Shown one piece after another: positions 46,955 to 57,220 of a DNA stretch of 64,000 nt; the stretch's first letter is position 1; each line of letters opens with the position of its first letter. The position numbers and the translations under genes were made by a program. The stretch comes from Apus apus (taxonomy: Eukaryota; Chordata; Aves; Apodiformes; Apodidae). The DNA lies in the NCBI RefSeq assembly GCF_020740795.1, contig NC_067304.1, forward strand, positions 2,098,056 through 2,162,055, written 5' to 3'. Below the pieces are notes generated by a model. The model was not told the DNA's origin. It saw only the letters and a program-made list of their open reading frames with translations, and searched no databases.

Positions 46955-47715
46955 TTGTTGGGGCTGAACTTCATGAGTCACCTTTGGGATTTTTTTTTTT
47001 TTCTTGCAGTTCCTGTCCCGCCTTCTGAATTAATCACACTTTCCCCCCCACCCCTTTTTTTTTTCTCTTCTTTCTGGTGATGCAGACTTGACCATGGACT
47101 GTCTGACCCAGCCCCTGCCTGCCATTCCTCTCCCCACTTCCCATTTCCAGTAACCCGCTTTGCTGAGGTCTCCTCCAGTGCTGAGCTCCAGGGGAAGGGG
47201 AGCAGGAACAGAGTTTGCAGCAGCCAAAAAACCTGCCCCCTCTCCCGTTCCAGGACACAGGCACCAAACCCCTACCCCACCAAAAAAATCACAGAGATCA
47301 TCCTAGAATTACTTTGCTAACAATAAAAATCCATGTCTGATTTCTTTTCCAGCTGGTTTTGCCCTGGAAGGGGGTGACTGGGTGACTCTCTCAAGCAGGG
47401 CTGGTTCCTTATCTCGCATCACTTTGCTATTTCAATCCCTCTCTCTTGCATCAGCAGCTCCTGGAGTTTGGCTGCGGTTGCACAAGCTCCTTCCCCCAAG
47501 CTCCTTCCCCCGCCGGTTTTGACATTCCCATTCCCTTTTGTGTCCTCGGGGGGCTTGAATGGGAATAAAGGGGGTGGGGTGGGGGGGTGGGGGGTGGAAA
47601 GCAGCTGATTTCAGCAGTGAACGTCCCCTCAGAAAATGCTGCTTCATCCCAGCAGGATGATCCCGGGGGGGATGCCCAGGGTGTGTGTCTTCCCTCTGGT
47701 GCCGCTGGCATCTTC

Positions 47716-48027
47716 CCTGCATCCAGAGGGAGGGAACCAATTTCCCTGCATCCAGAGGGAAGGAACCAACAACCTGCAGCCAGAGGGAATGAACCAACTT
47801 CCCTGCATCCAGAGGGAGGGAACCAACAACCTGCATCCAGAGGGAAGGAACCAACTTCCCTGCATCCAGAGGGAAGGAACCAATTCCCTGCATCCAGAGG
47901 GAGGGAACCAACAACCTGCATCCAGAGGGAAGGAACCAATTCCCTGCATCCAGAGGGAGGGAACCAACAACCTGCATCCAGAGGGAAGGAACCAACTTCC
48001 CTGCATCCAGAGGGAGGGAACCAACAA
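47716..48027 (+). repeat. 28/29-bp minisatellite, 11 copies, upstream of CDKN1A
   Basis: The unit starts CCTGCATCCAGAGGGA and ends GGAACCAAC plus AA or TTC. Copies begin at 47716, 47745, 47773, 47802, 47830, 47859, 47887, 47915, 47943, 47971 and 48000. The unit has few stop codons in any frame, so long false ORFs appear on both strands. It lies about 1.9-2.2 kb before the CDKN1A start site. Confidence 0.95.
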
Positions 48028-48418
48028 CCTGCAGCCGGAGCAGGAGGGGAGGAAAGGAGGCACCACGCACCCACCCTCCGCAGCGCGGCTCCGCCAGCTC
48101 TGCTTGGTAACCAGGAGGAAAAACCATTCCCGCACGGAAACAGCAGGGCCAGCTGCCCTGTTCCAGCTCGCCCCCTCCCTGAGTATTACGAATGGAAAGA
48201 CAGGCTGAATTCGGGAGCATCCCTGGCTTTGCCAGGATGGGTTTCCCGCAGCGTGTGGTGTTGATGGAGGATGCTCTCACATTCCCCATCCTCCTTTCAC
48301 CCCTTTCCTGCTCCTCATCCCACCCTGCTGGTCCAGAGGGAGCCGAGGGGGTGACAATGACCCAAAGAGAAGCTTCTTCTCCCCGTGGGGAGGGGACAGG
48401 ACGTGGCAGCCTCCAGCC

Positions 48419-48438
48419 CAACATGCCCAAACATATTC
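48419..48438 (+). promoter_or_regulatory. CDKN1A: Candidate distal p53 response element of CDKN1A
   Basis: Two decamers without spacer, CAACATGCCC then AAACATATTC, match the RRRCWWGYYY consensus at 18 of 20 positions. Both have the CATG/CATA core seen in the human distal element about 2.2 kb upstream of CDKN1A. Here the site is about 1.45 kb upstream of the TATA box. Confidence 0.6.
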
Positions 48439-48937
48439 TCCAGCTGCTCGGGCTGCTGAGAAGCTGCTGGTCCAGCCGGGAAGTGCAGGGATGTTTTGCC
48501 CCCCGAGGGTCTTGCTCAGCACCCCCCACCAGCTCCAGGGGTCTTGGAGGGTGCCTGCTGCTCCCAAGGGACTGCTTTAATTTGGTCTTTGTCACTTGCT
48601 GTCACCTTCTTGTGGCCCACAGGCACCCCCCGTGCTCCCATCCTGGCTGGGATGCCCACACTACCCAGGCAGCAGGTGCCAGGCTGGGGGTGCTGCAGCC
48701 CCCCGAGGGTGGGGGAGAACTGACCCCCCATGTTGTCGGTTATTTTTTGGACACCAGCTCTCACTGGTGGGGCAGGGACAGACCCACCACCCAGGCATGG
48801 GGGGGGGGGGTGTTCTGTGCCCCCAGCCTGGCAGTTTGACCCCGGCAGAAGCTGCCCTGGGTTCAAACCTTTCCTGCCTGTGGACTTGGGTGTGTTTTCC
48901 AGATATGCCAGAGATCCCTCCAAACCTTCTCCATGCA

Positions 48938-48957
48938 GGACATGCACGGGCTTGTTC
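48938..48957 (+). promoter_or_regulatory. CDKN1A: Candidate proximal p53 response element of CDKN1A
   Basis: GGACATGCAC and GGGCTTGTTC, adjacent with no spacer, match the p53 consensus at 19 of 20 positions, about 0.93 kb upstream of the TATA box. Confidence 0.6.
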
Positions 48958-49359
48958 CTCCTCCTCATCGCTGCCCAGGATCCTGCAGGACTCAGGCCAG
49001 CAGATCCTTCCCCAAAGGCTTTTCTCTGGGTGCTGGGGGTTCAGCTGACCCAGCAGAGCCAGATCCCCGGGAGAAAAATCCAGCAGGAGCAGCCAGGGGT
49101 GGCCTGTGCAGCCCAGGATGGGGTCGGGCAGTGCCTGGGGACCAGGGGGCATCATCCTGGGGTGGCTCTGAGGTGGGCACCCTTGGGTGGGGGGAGAGGA
49201 AGTCACCCCTTCCTGAACCCATTATCCCCCTTTCCCACTAGAATCCTCTTCACTAGTCACCCCGTGGGCAGGAAAGCTTGGCTGGGATGGGGACAACCCC
49301 CCCCCCCCCCTCCAGCCAGCTAAAGACCCCCTGCCTAAGGTCCCTGCAGCCCCAGGGGG

Positions 49360-49720
49360 AGGGGGCACCCCTGTATCCCGTGATGGGGGGGTCTGTGTAT
49401 CCCCTGATGGGGGATCCCTCCAGCTTGTGCTAGGAGGGTTCCCTGTACCCCCTGAAGTGGGGATCCCTGCACCCCCCTAGGAAGGTGGTCCCTGTATCCC
49501 CTAATTGGGGAAATATCCCCATATCCCCTGATGGGGGGTCCCTTTATCCCCTCACAGCGGGGCCCCTGCACCCCCTGATGTGGAGATGCCCTCATCACCC
49601 ACTCGGGGGGGGGGTCCCTGCACCCCCTTAAGAAGGGGGTGCCCGCATCCCCTGACACAGGAACCCTGCACCCCCCTGGGAACGGGGTCCCCGCACCCGG
49701 TTGGGGGGGGGTCCCACTGC
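49360..49720 (+). repeat. Degenerate minisatellite at the CDKN1A promoter
   Basis: Ten or more diverged copies of a unit like CCCTGTATCCCCTGATGGGG, with variable spacing, ending about 150 bases before the TATA box. Confidence 0.75.
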
Positions 49721-49844
49721 GCCCACCCGCACTCCCGGGCCCGGTGACGGGGATGGGGGGTCTGAGAGGACCCCGGCGGCTCCGGGGGGGCCGGGCCGGG
49801 GCGGGAGGGAGGGAAACCCCGGCGAAACGGGGAGCAGCGGGGAG

Positions 49845-49874
49845 GCCCCGCCCCCCCCCCCCCCCCGGTATAAA
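49845..49874 (+). promoter_or_regulatory. CDKN1A: CDKN1A core promoter: C-tract and TATA box
   Basis: GGCCCCG is followed by an uninterrupted run of 16 C (49851-49866), then GG and TATAAA at 49869-49874. The GC-rich flank (49780-49860) has several Sp1-type boxes. CDKN1A in mammals also has a TATA box with Sp1 sites directly upstream. Confidence 0.8.
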
Positions 49875-49897
49875 GGGCGGCGAAACGCGACGGGCAC

Positions 49898-49917
49898 CGG
49901 GAGAAGCGACGCGACCG
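49898..49917 (+). other. CDKN1A: CDKN1A exon 1 (noncoding, short)
   Basis: About 25 bases after the TATA box the sequence reaches GCGACCG followed by the donor GTGAGT (49918). The exact start is estimated. It splices to the AG at 52201-52202. Confidence 0.6.
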
Positions 49918-50288
49918 GTGAGTGCGGCGGCACCGGGAGGGGGGTCCGGCCGGGCCGGTCCTGCCCTGCCCGGGGGGTGTCACCCGGGGTGGGGGTTCCC
50001 AGGGGTGTTCCCGGGGGTGTTCCCGGGGCTGCGGGGGTTCCCGGGTGCGGCGCGGCCGGTGCGGGGCTCGGGGCGGGGAACGGGAGGCGGCTCCGCCCCG
50101 GTGGTCGCGTCCCTGAAGGAGCGGGGCGGGGGGGGGGGGGTCTGGGAGCGGGGGTGGGCAATGGGGAACACCCCCCACCCCCCACCGCCCCGGGGGAGCC
50201 CCCCGGGAGGACTCGGGGCTCCGGTCCGGGCTGCGCTCGCCCCCCGGTGGCGGCGGGACGTGGTGCGGGGCGCGGCCGGGAGCCCCGG

Positions 50289-50349
50289 TCCCTCTGTCCG
50301 TCCCTCTGTCCGTCCCTCTGTCCGTCCCTCTGTCCGTCCCTCTGTCCGT
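50289..50349 (+). repeat. 12-bp tandem repeat (TCCCTCTGTCCG)5
   Basis: Five perfect copies in CDKN1A intron 1. Confidence 0.95.
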
Positions 50350-50544
50350 CTCCTGCCCCTCCTGCCCTCTCTCCTGTCCCTCCTTCCCTCCATCCCTGCG
50401 TGCCCGGGGGGGCTGGGCCGGCACATCCCACCTGTCTCTGGGATCGAGGGCTCCGGAGCAGCCCCCGCAGCTTGAAGAGCTTCACGGGTGTGATGAACCG
50501 GCCGTTCTCTGCGCGGGGTCCCAGCGGCTCCAGCCGCCCCTGAC

Positions 50545-50546
50545 GG

Positions 50547-50577
<31 letters not shown>

Positions 50578-50588
50578 TGTGTGTGTGC
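50545..50588 (+). repeat. (GT)n microsatellite
   Basis: About 20 GT units with one AT interruption in CDKN1A intron 1. It could form Z-DNA. Confidence 0.95.
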
Positions 50589-51045
50589 TCCCGGATCCCG
50601 GCCCCTCCTGCTCTTCCCCCAACTGGTGTAACTGGTCCCGGGTGCCGCAGGTGCCTGCGGGGGGTGCGTGTCCCCGGCAGCGCCTTCAATCCAAGTCTCT
50701 CGGGCTCTTTGCTCAAGTCTCGGGGGTTGGGGGGGGGGTCTCCTGTGGGTGGCAGGAGACCTGGAAGCTTTGGCGGGGCCAGAAGTGTCGCCGGCCCCGC
50801 GGGGGAGGGGGGGGGACCCCGGCCCTGCCCCTTCCCCTTCTGGTGCCGATTTGCAGCCGAGGGGTCAGGGCGCAGCTCTTCTCTCGAGGTGTGGGGCTCC
50901 GGGCGGCCCCCGGGCTGTGCTGGCGGCTCGAGGATGGGGAGGTGGGGCCCGGGGGGGGTGATTTGTGCCTGACAGGGGCTGGGTGGGTGGGTTTGGGGGG
51001 CGTGGAGGGGGTGTCCAGTCAGGGTGTTGCAACCTCTACCTGCCG

Positions 51046-51075
51046 GGGCTTGCCTGGACATGCTGGGACTTGCCT
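51046..51075 (+). promoter_or_regulatory. CDKN1A: Candidate intronic p53 response element with three tandem half-sites
   Basis: Three contiguous decamers, GGGCTTGCCT, GGACATGCTG and GGACTTGCCT, match RRRCWWGYYY at 10, 9 and 10 positions (29 of 30 in all). The cluster lies about 1.17 kb downstream of the start site in intron 1. Confidence 0.7.
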
Positions 51076-52210
51076 GGTGATGAGGTCACCCTGTTTCAGC
51101 GCTCCCAGTGCCAGGAGATAGGAAGCTGGGTTGCTATTTTTACTCGAGGATGCTCAGTCTGGGCTGGGAGCAGAGCAGAGGGTGGGGGTGTCCCCGGGGG
51201 CACAGCGTGGCCTCCCCCCCCCCCACACTCGGCACCCCGTGCCCGAGGTGCACCCGGTAACCTGGCACAACAGATCCAGGAGGGCTGAGGGGCCTGAATT
51301 TTGGGGGAGAAATGCTCCCTGCAGGAGGCTGAACACCCCACGTCCTGGGGGTGTTTTGGGGGGTAGGAGGCTGGGGATCTGTTGTGGTCCCTGGTTTTGG
51401 GGGGGGGGGGGGGGTCCCAGAGTGGGTGGGCAGGGACACAGCTGCCCTGCAGGCAGGGGGTTGATTTCTGGGGATTATTTTTGAAGCAGGTTTTTAGGAG
51501 CCTGGTGATTCAGGCAGGGTCAAACCTTGGCTCTGAAAAGCCACCAAATCCCAGAGAGTTGTTTGCTCTGCTCTGATAAGGAGGTTCCTCCTCACCAGGG
51601 GTGGTGGAGGGATCCAGTTGCCCCACACGTGCCTGTGGGGAAGGAAGAGCCTTTGGTCAAGGCTTTGGGCACCGATTTGAAACTAAACAAACAAAACAGG
51701 GGCTCATCTCTGGTTTCCCAACAGCTTCTTGCAGCTCACGGGGTGGTTGGCTCGGTGGTGGAGCTTGTGGCATGTTCTTGCAGTTGCTTCAGTGCTTTCC
51801 TTGCCACTGGGCCTGGGTGCTCGAGGTGAAGAAACTGGCCAGAAAAAAAACCAAAACATCCCGTTGCTTCACTCCCCCTCATGCCTGGGTGGCTGTGGAT
51901 GAGCTGGTGGCAGCTGGATGCTCTACCTGCTGGAGGAGGGATGAGGAACGTCAACATTTTGCACCTTCCTCGTCTTTCTGTGTCACACCAGGCTGGGTTT
52001 GACCTCGCTCGTGCTCAAGCCTCTGCCCAAGCCACCACTCCCAACCCAGGTGTTGCTGCCCTGCAGATGGAGGTCCCCTTGGGCCAACCCAGCTTGTCCC
52101 AGCTTGGCTACCATGTGCTTGGTCCTGGTAGCAAATGGTCCTGGCCCTGGGGCTTGCTCAGAGGTTGCCCAACACCCCAGTAACCCTCTGCTTTCCTCCC
52201 AGCCACCACG

Positions 52211-53207
52211 ATGCCCCTGTCTCAGAGCAGGGCTGGGCAGACACCGTGCAGCAGCAAAGTGTGCAGGAACCTCTTCGGCCCCGTGGACCATCAGCAGCTC
52301 CAGAATGACCTGGAGGACTTGTTGAGGCAGCACCTGGAGGAAGCTCAGCAGCGCTGGAACTTCGACTTTGAGACGGAGACTCCCCTGGAAGGACCCTTCA
52401 CGTGGGAGAGGGTCTTCCTGGCTGAGCAGCCAGCCCAGGAGGTCCACAGCCTGGTCAGGGCCAGTGCCAGTGAGAACAGGAGCTCCTTGGTCCACAAGGT
52501 CCCCTCCATGGACCATCTTGACAGGATTTGCCCCGAGGGGTCTCGGCAGAGCTCAGATGTTTACAGGGCTGGTTCTCCCCAGGGCTTGAAACGTGGGCAG
52601 ACCACCCTCAAAGGTGAGTGCTGGAGCTTTGGTGCCACTCCATGTGTGCTTGGTGGCATTGCTGGTGTCCTGGCTCTCCTGGCAGGGCCAGATGGAGGGG
52701 ACTTGGGTGCAGGAGCCCTGCCTGGATGTGAGGAGAGGACCACCCTCCATGCATCTCTCTCCTGGAGGAGCAGAGCCCATCTTCCAAGGGGAAAAGGCCA
52801 CACACTGGGTGCCTTTTAGTTGCTGAGGCTTAGGCAGGAGGTTCACATCAGGCTTCTGGGTCTTCTAGCTGAAGATGACCCAAGACAATTCATCACCCTC
52901 AGTTCCCATGGCCTGAGGTCCTCTAGGAGCAGGGCCTGGGCTGGAAACTGAGGTGAAACAGAATGGAAGGGATGGTGAAGACCTACATGCTCTTCCTTGC
53001 AGGAACCTTGGGTGGGTGGGTGTGAGATGGAGCTCACCTGGGCTGGGTTTTGAGGTGCCTTCCTGGGGACACCTCCCTCTTCCTGCCCCACTGCTCCCAG
53101 CAGGCTGAAGGCACTTTCCAACCCTCTTTCTCTGCCCTCCAGACTTCTACAGCTCCAAGAGGAGGATTGTCCATGACAAGCTCAAGCCTGACAAGCCCAA
53201 GCCATGA
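52211..53207 (+). CDS. CDKN1A: Cyclin-dependent kinase inhibitor 1A (p21/Cip1), complete, two coding exons
   Basis: Inhibitor of cyclin-CDK complexes and of PCNA, the main p53 target for cell-cycle arrest. Coding exons 52211-52613 and 53143-53207 give 155 codons plus stop (human 164). The start MPLSQSRAGQTPCSSKVCRN leads into the CIP/KIP domain: cyclin-binding RxL motif (CRNLFGPVD), then RWNFDFETETPLEGPFTWER, the CDK-binding core. The middle is diverged. The C-terminus has a PCNA box QTTLKDFY followed by SSKRRIV and a lysine-rich end. Compared with human, the degron Thr before Asp is Lys here, the Akt-type RxRxxT context is lost (LKRGQTT), and the second RxL motif (RRLIF in human) is degenerate. 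The intron position matches mammals. The 3' UTR has an ATTTA element near 54411 and a polyadenylation signal at 54493. Confidence 0.95.
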
Positions 53208-54515
53208 TGTGGCTCAGCTCCTCTGCCATGGGGACAGCTGCTGGTGTCCCCTGGGGGTGTCTGTGGCCCTTTCCCCCACCCTGTACTGTGTAAGCTGCCT
53301 GTATGAAGCAAAATAGTCTGTAGTTCCCTATTTATGAGTAGCTCCCAGGTCCTGAGGGACCTTCATGGTGTGCAATGTGTAGGAGTAGCCCACGTTGAGG
53401 CTTCCAGCCCCACGGAGGGGAAGGAGGAGAACTGAGGTGGGACTAAGGTTTTGCTCTGCCTGCAGAGAAGTGTCCTCTGCCCTGTGCTGGTGGGGCCAAG
53501 CATCTGCATCTTCCTTGCACCATCCTGGTCCTTCTCCTGCCTGGCCACGGAGGACACTTGTGTCCCAGCCACCTGCTGGCACCAGATATCCCTAAGAAAG
53601 GGTCACCAACATGGATTGTAGAGCCCGGTTGCTGGCACACGGTGGTGGTGGCTCTTGTCCCAGCAGTGGCATCATCTTCATCCACGCCTGGAAGCAGAGG
53701 GTCCCAGGGGCTGGGAAAGGAAGCTGCTGCTGGGACAGCCCTTCCTTGGGGTGACTCGCTGGTGCCACCCCCCCTGCACAGGCTGCAGATGGGGACAAAC
53801 CCACTGCAGATCCCCAGCACCGAGCTCCTTGTGGGACCAACGCTGCCTGGGAGGCTTGGGGACCCTGCTGCCCCCCAACCCCACCTTCTCACCTCCTTGT
53901 TGGCTTGTTGGGTGGTGGTTGCCCCCAGATTTTCGTCTCCTTCAACACCAACTCCAGGCTGGGGACCTGCCTGTTCTTGGCCACGTTGGGCTGCCCTGGG
54001 AAGGAAGGAGTCCTGCTGCCCAGCAAGGATGACACTGAAGGATGAGATGGTAGCTTTTTTTCCTGGACTTCTTGTTTTTTTTTTTTCCTTTGGGGCTGGG
54101 AGGAGAGGGGAGGACCCTCAACTGGCTCTGCAGAACCAGGGGCTTTGGGTCAACTCTGGGACAGAGGGATGTCCTGGAGTGCAGGCTCCTTGGTCCCAGC
54201 ACTGAAGGATGAGTCCCTGCTCTCCAGGGATGTGACTCTGTCTGATCTCAGCACTTTCATGGGGTTCATCTGCTGCTCTGCTGGATTTGGAATCTGGAAA
54301 CTGGTGCAAGATGGTCCTGGGCAGAAAAGGGATGGGGTCAACCTCCCACCTTGCACCACGAAGCACTTTGCTGTCAGTGAAGCTGGCAGAGTTCCCAGCA
54401 CTAAATGTTTATTTATAAAAGAGATAATAATGCTATTAAATGTAGGGGGAGGGGAGGAGGAAATTCCTGTTTGTCCTTAAGTGTTAATTCTGAATAAACC
54501 CTTGTCTGGTGGAAG
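53208..54515 (+). other. CDKN1A: CDKN1A 3' untranslated region
   Basis: From the stop codon to about 17 bases past AATAAA. Contains GTTTATTTATAAAA at 54408-54420, an AU-rich element of the kind bound by stabilising proteins in mammalian p21 mRNA, and an ATTAAA near 54435. Confidence 0.7.
54493..54498 (+). terminator. CDKN1A: CDKN1A polyadenylation signal (AATAAA)
   Basis: Canonical hexamer followed by a GT-rich stretch (CTTGTCTGGTGG). The resulting 3' UTR of about 1.3 kb suits the gene. Confidence 0.7.
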
Positions 54516-54857
54516 GGGACCTGGTGTCTCTGGGTTAATGGGAACCACTGGGCTGGGAGCAGGTTCTGGTTGGGGGGGGAAGGAGGTTCTGGGTCCCTGC
54601 CTGGCTTGGGGGTCACTCTGGGGGTGCAGCCCTGAGCTGGAGCTGCTCAGGGGGGGTCAATCTGGGCGTGCAGCACAACTCCTGGTGTGGGAAGGGGCTG
54701 GTGCAGCCCTGGGTGACTCCTCTGCAGCCTGAGATGTCCAAGGAGGGGCCTGGGGGGGCAGAGAGGGGCAAAACCTGCCCCTGTCCCTTGGGGCAGGTGT
54801 CTGCTGCAGCCATGGGTGCAGGATTGGTGTCCCCTGCCCACCTTCACTGTGTGAATT

Positions 54858-55065
54858 CACAGCATCCTTCTGGTTGGAAAAGGTCTTTTAAGATCATCCA
54901 GTCCATCCATTAACTCAGCTCTACCAAGTCCAGAGCTAAGCCCTGTCCCTCAGCCCCACATCTGCATGGCTTTGAAACACCTCAGGGATGGGGCTTCAAC
55001 CACCACCCTGGGCCACTCTTTAATGACCCTTTCAGTGAAGAAGTTTCTTCCCACACCTAGTTCCT
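54858..55065 (-). mobile_element. CR1 LINE, 3' fragment (older subgroup)
   Basis: Antisense GGTTGGAAAAGGTCTTTTAA, GCATGGCTTTGAAACACCTC and CAGTGAAGAAGTTTCTTCCC, a diverged subfamily lacking a clear tail. Confidence 0.8.
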
Positions 55066-56059
55066 CTGCTCCCCACGTGCTTCCCCCTCCCCTGCTGTGT
55101 CCCTGCCCCTCTGTCAGCCCTGGAGCTTTGTGGAGCTGGTGGCCATTGACCAGGGGCAAGCTGGTCCCATCTCCCACCCCTTCTTTAATGGGGTCCTGGG
55201 TGCCCGGGCCAGAGGGGGTGACCCGTGTTGTGGGGCAGGGACACGTAAGGGCACGTGGTGATGAAAAGATGGAGCAGCAAGTCTGAGCCTGGAGCTGCCT
55301 CGTGCCAGGGCTGAGATCCCCTGGGAATCAGGGATGTCTCCACCACCAGCTGCCACCTCCAAGGGCTGAGCTCAAGTTATGGGCAACGTGACGGGTGCCC
55401 CGAGTGACAGAGCACCCAGCAGGTCCTGATGGGCACAACCTGGTGGTGCCAGCCTTCAGCTGAGGACCCCTAAAGCATCTGCCCATCCCTGTGGTGTTGG
55501 GTGACACCAGCACACCCTGGTGTCCCTCGAAATGCCTTCAGGGCACCATCACCCAGCCTTTTAGCTGCTGCTGAGTCAAGCCCTCCAGATTTAGCCCTTT
55601 TAATCTTGCCCCTCACGTCAGCCCTTCCAGCCCCCTCAGCTGGTGCCAGCTGCTCCCTCCTGCTGTCACCTCCTCCTGTCACCTCCTGCTTGTCAGGAGT
55701 GGTGGCCGTGGAGGAAGTGAGAAATACATCAGCATATTTCTCTTTCCTCTTCTCGTCCCTGTGTTGGGGGTGCTGAGGCAGCCAGGGAGGGGGTTGGCAC
55801 CCCCTGGGAGCCCCACACCCACCTCATCCAGGCAGGGGGAGGATGGTGTCCCCCCTCCAGCTTTGGGGACACCCAAGTGGTGGTGGGTTTCCAGCAGCTG
55901 AGGGAGGGATGGAAACCTGGTGCTTTCAGCCCAGGGGCTGTTCTGCTGCTCTCCCATCCCAGCCTGGCCTCAGCACAGGGTCCTGGGGTTGGACCTTCCA
56001 GGGCAGCTGAGAGGGGCTGGGGCAGGGGGTGGGTGCTCCCCCCACATCCCTCCCTGCAT

Positions 56060-56490
56060 CAGCTGGGGAGGGGGCTGGAGCACCAGGAGGAGGGTCTGGA
56101 GAACCTCTGAGGAGCAGCTGAGGATGTTCAGCCTGGAGACAAGGAGCTTGAGGGGAGACCTGCTGGCTCTGCAGCTGCCTGAGAGGAGGTTGGAGCCAGG
56201 GTGGTCGTGTTCTGCTCCCCAGGAACAAGGGATGGGACAAGAGGGAACAGCCTCAAGTTGCTCCAGATGAGGTTTTGATTGGATCTTGGGAATAATTCCT
56301 TCCTGGAAAGGGTTGTCAGGCCCTGGCCCAGGCTGCCCAGGGTGGAGTCCCCATCCCTGGAGGGGTTTCTAAGCCCTGGAGATGGTGCTGAGGGACATGG
56401 GGCAGGGGTGGCCCTGGCAGGGCTGGGAGAATGGGTTGGACTGGAGGATCTCAAAGCTCTTTTCCAACCAGAACCAATTCAATCATTCCA
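56060..56490 (+). mobile_element. CR1 LINE, 3' fragment (older subgroup)
   Basis: Sense copy with GATGTTCAGCCTGGAGACAA, CCTGGCCCAGGCTGCCCAGG and GGACTGGAGGATCTCAAAGC, ending CAATTCAATCATTCC. Confidence 0.8.
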
Positions 56491-57137
56491 TCTTCAATCC
56501 CATTTTGCCCAGTCCTGCCCAGCACCGTCTCAGGACTGGAAATGGCCCTTGGTGCTGTGGGGCTGGATGGTGCCCTCCTGGTGCTGGTGCTGAGCCCAGG
56601 ACAGGCTGCAGCTGGAGCCCTGCTGGGCAGAGGGATCAGTCCATGGGCTCTCCTGGGAATATTTAGCATCTCCCACCCAAAAACACCCCCAGGGGAAGGC
56701 AAAGCCTTCTGCAGGCAGCAGCCAACAGTCCTGGGGGTGCTGAGGAGTGGTGACAAAAGTCATCTCAGGGGGGGTTTCAGCAAAGGGGGGAGAGCAGAGG
56801 AGCAGCAGCAGATCCTGGACCTGCCCCCCCAGGCTGCACCTGAGCTGGCTGCTGCTTCATTAGGTTAATTAGCAAACGAGCAGGGCTGGGCTGTGGGTGG
56901 GTGTGACAGGGCAGGGCACCAGCACAGCCAGTTCCCACCAGTGACTTAACCTGGGGAGAGCCAGGCTGGGCACCAACCTCCACCCACAGCTCCTGCCCCA
57001 GGACCTGGGGCTCCAGCCCACGCTGGGAGCCTCTGGGGGTTCATTCTAGTTAGAACCTGGAGAGAAGAGTTTGGGGTTTCCTTTTCCTTGGGATCTCTAC
57101 CCATTTTGCAGTTGAAATGGGGCAAAAAAATTGTATG

Positions 57138-57220
57138 TGGCCCATCCAGTCCCCGTGGCCCATCCAGTTCCCAAAGCCCATCAAATCTCCATGGCCCATC
57201 CAATTCCCAAAGCCCCTTGC
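57138..57220 (+). repeat. 18-20-bp tandem repeat (GGCCCATCCAGTTCCCAAAG-like)
   Basis: Four to five imperfect copies of a unit beginning GGCCCATCCA. Confidence 0.8.

Larger units (their letters stand above)
38710..47700. other. Intergenic region between SRSF3 and CDKN1A
   Basis: About 9 kb without a gene I can support. It contains CR1 pieces (40158, 44018), CT-rich and A-rich simple runs, and moderately long chance frames such as 41305-41820. The block at 44880-45370 has the look of conserved noncoding DNA (see findings). In mammals the corresponding interval carries noncoding transcripts and enhancers of CDKN1A. Confidence 0.4.

Noticed and set aside
47716-48027. CRISPR-like array
   Set aside because: The repeats are directly adjacent with no unique spacers, and the genome is vertebrate; it is a minisatellite.
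47432-48595. 387-codon minus-strand ORF, and overlapping 225-, 190- and 207-codon frames
   Set aside because: They are produced by the 28/29-bp minisatellite, whose unit lacks stops in several frames. Simultaneous long frames on both strands argue against coding.
49628-51061. 477-codon minus-strand ORF over the CDKN1A promoter and intron 1
   Set aside because: It crosses simple repeats (CCCTCTGTCCGT, GT run) and extreme GC sequence; its content is Pro/Gly/Arg low complexity with no domain.
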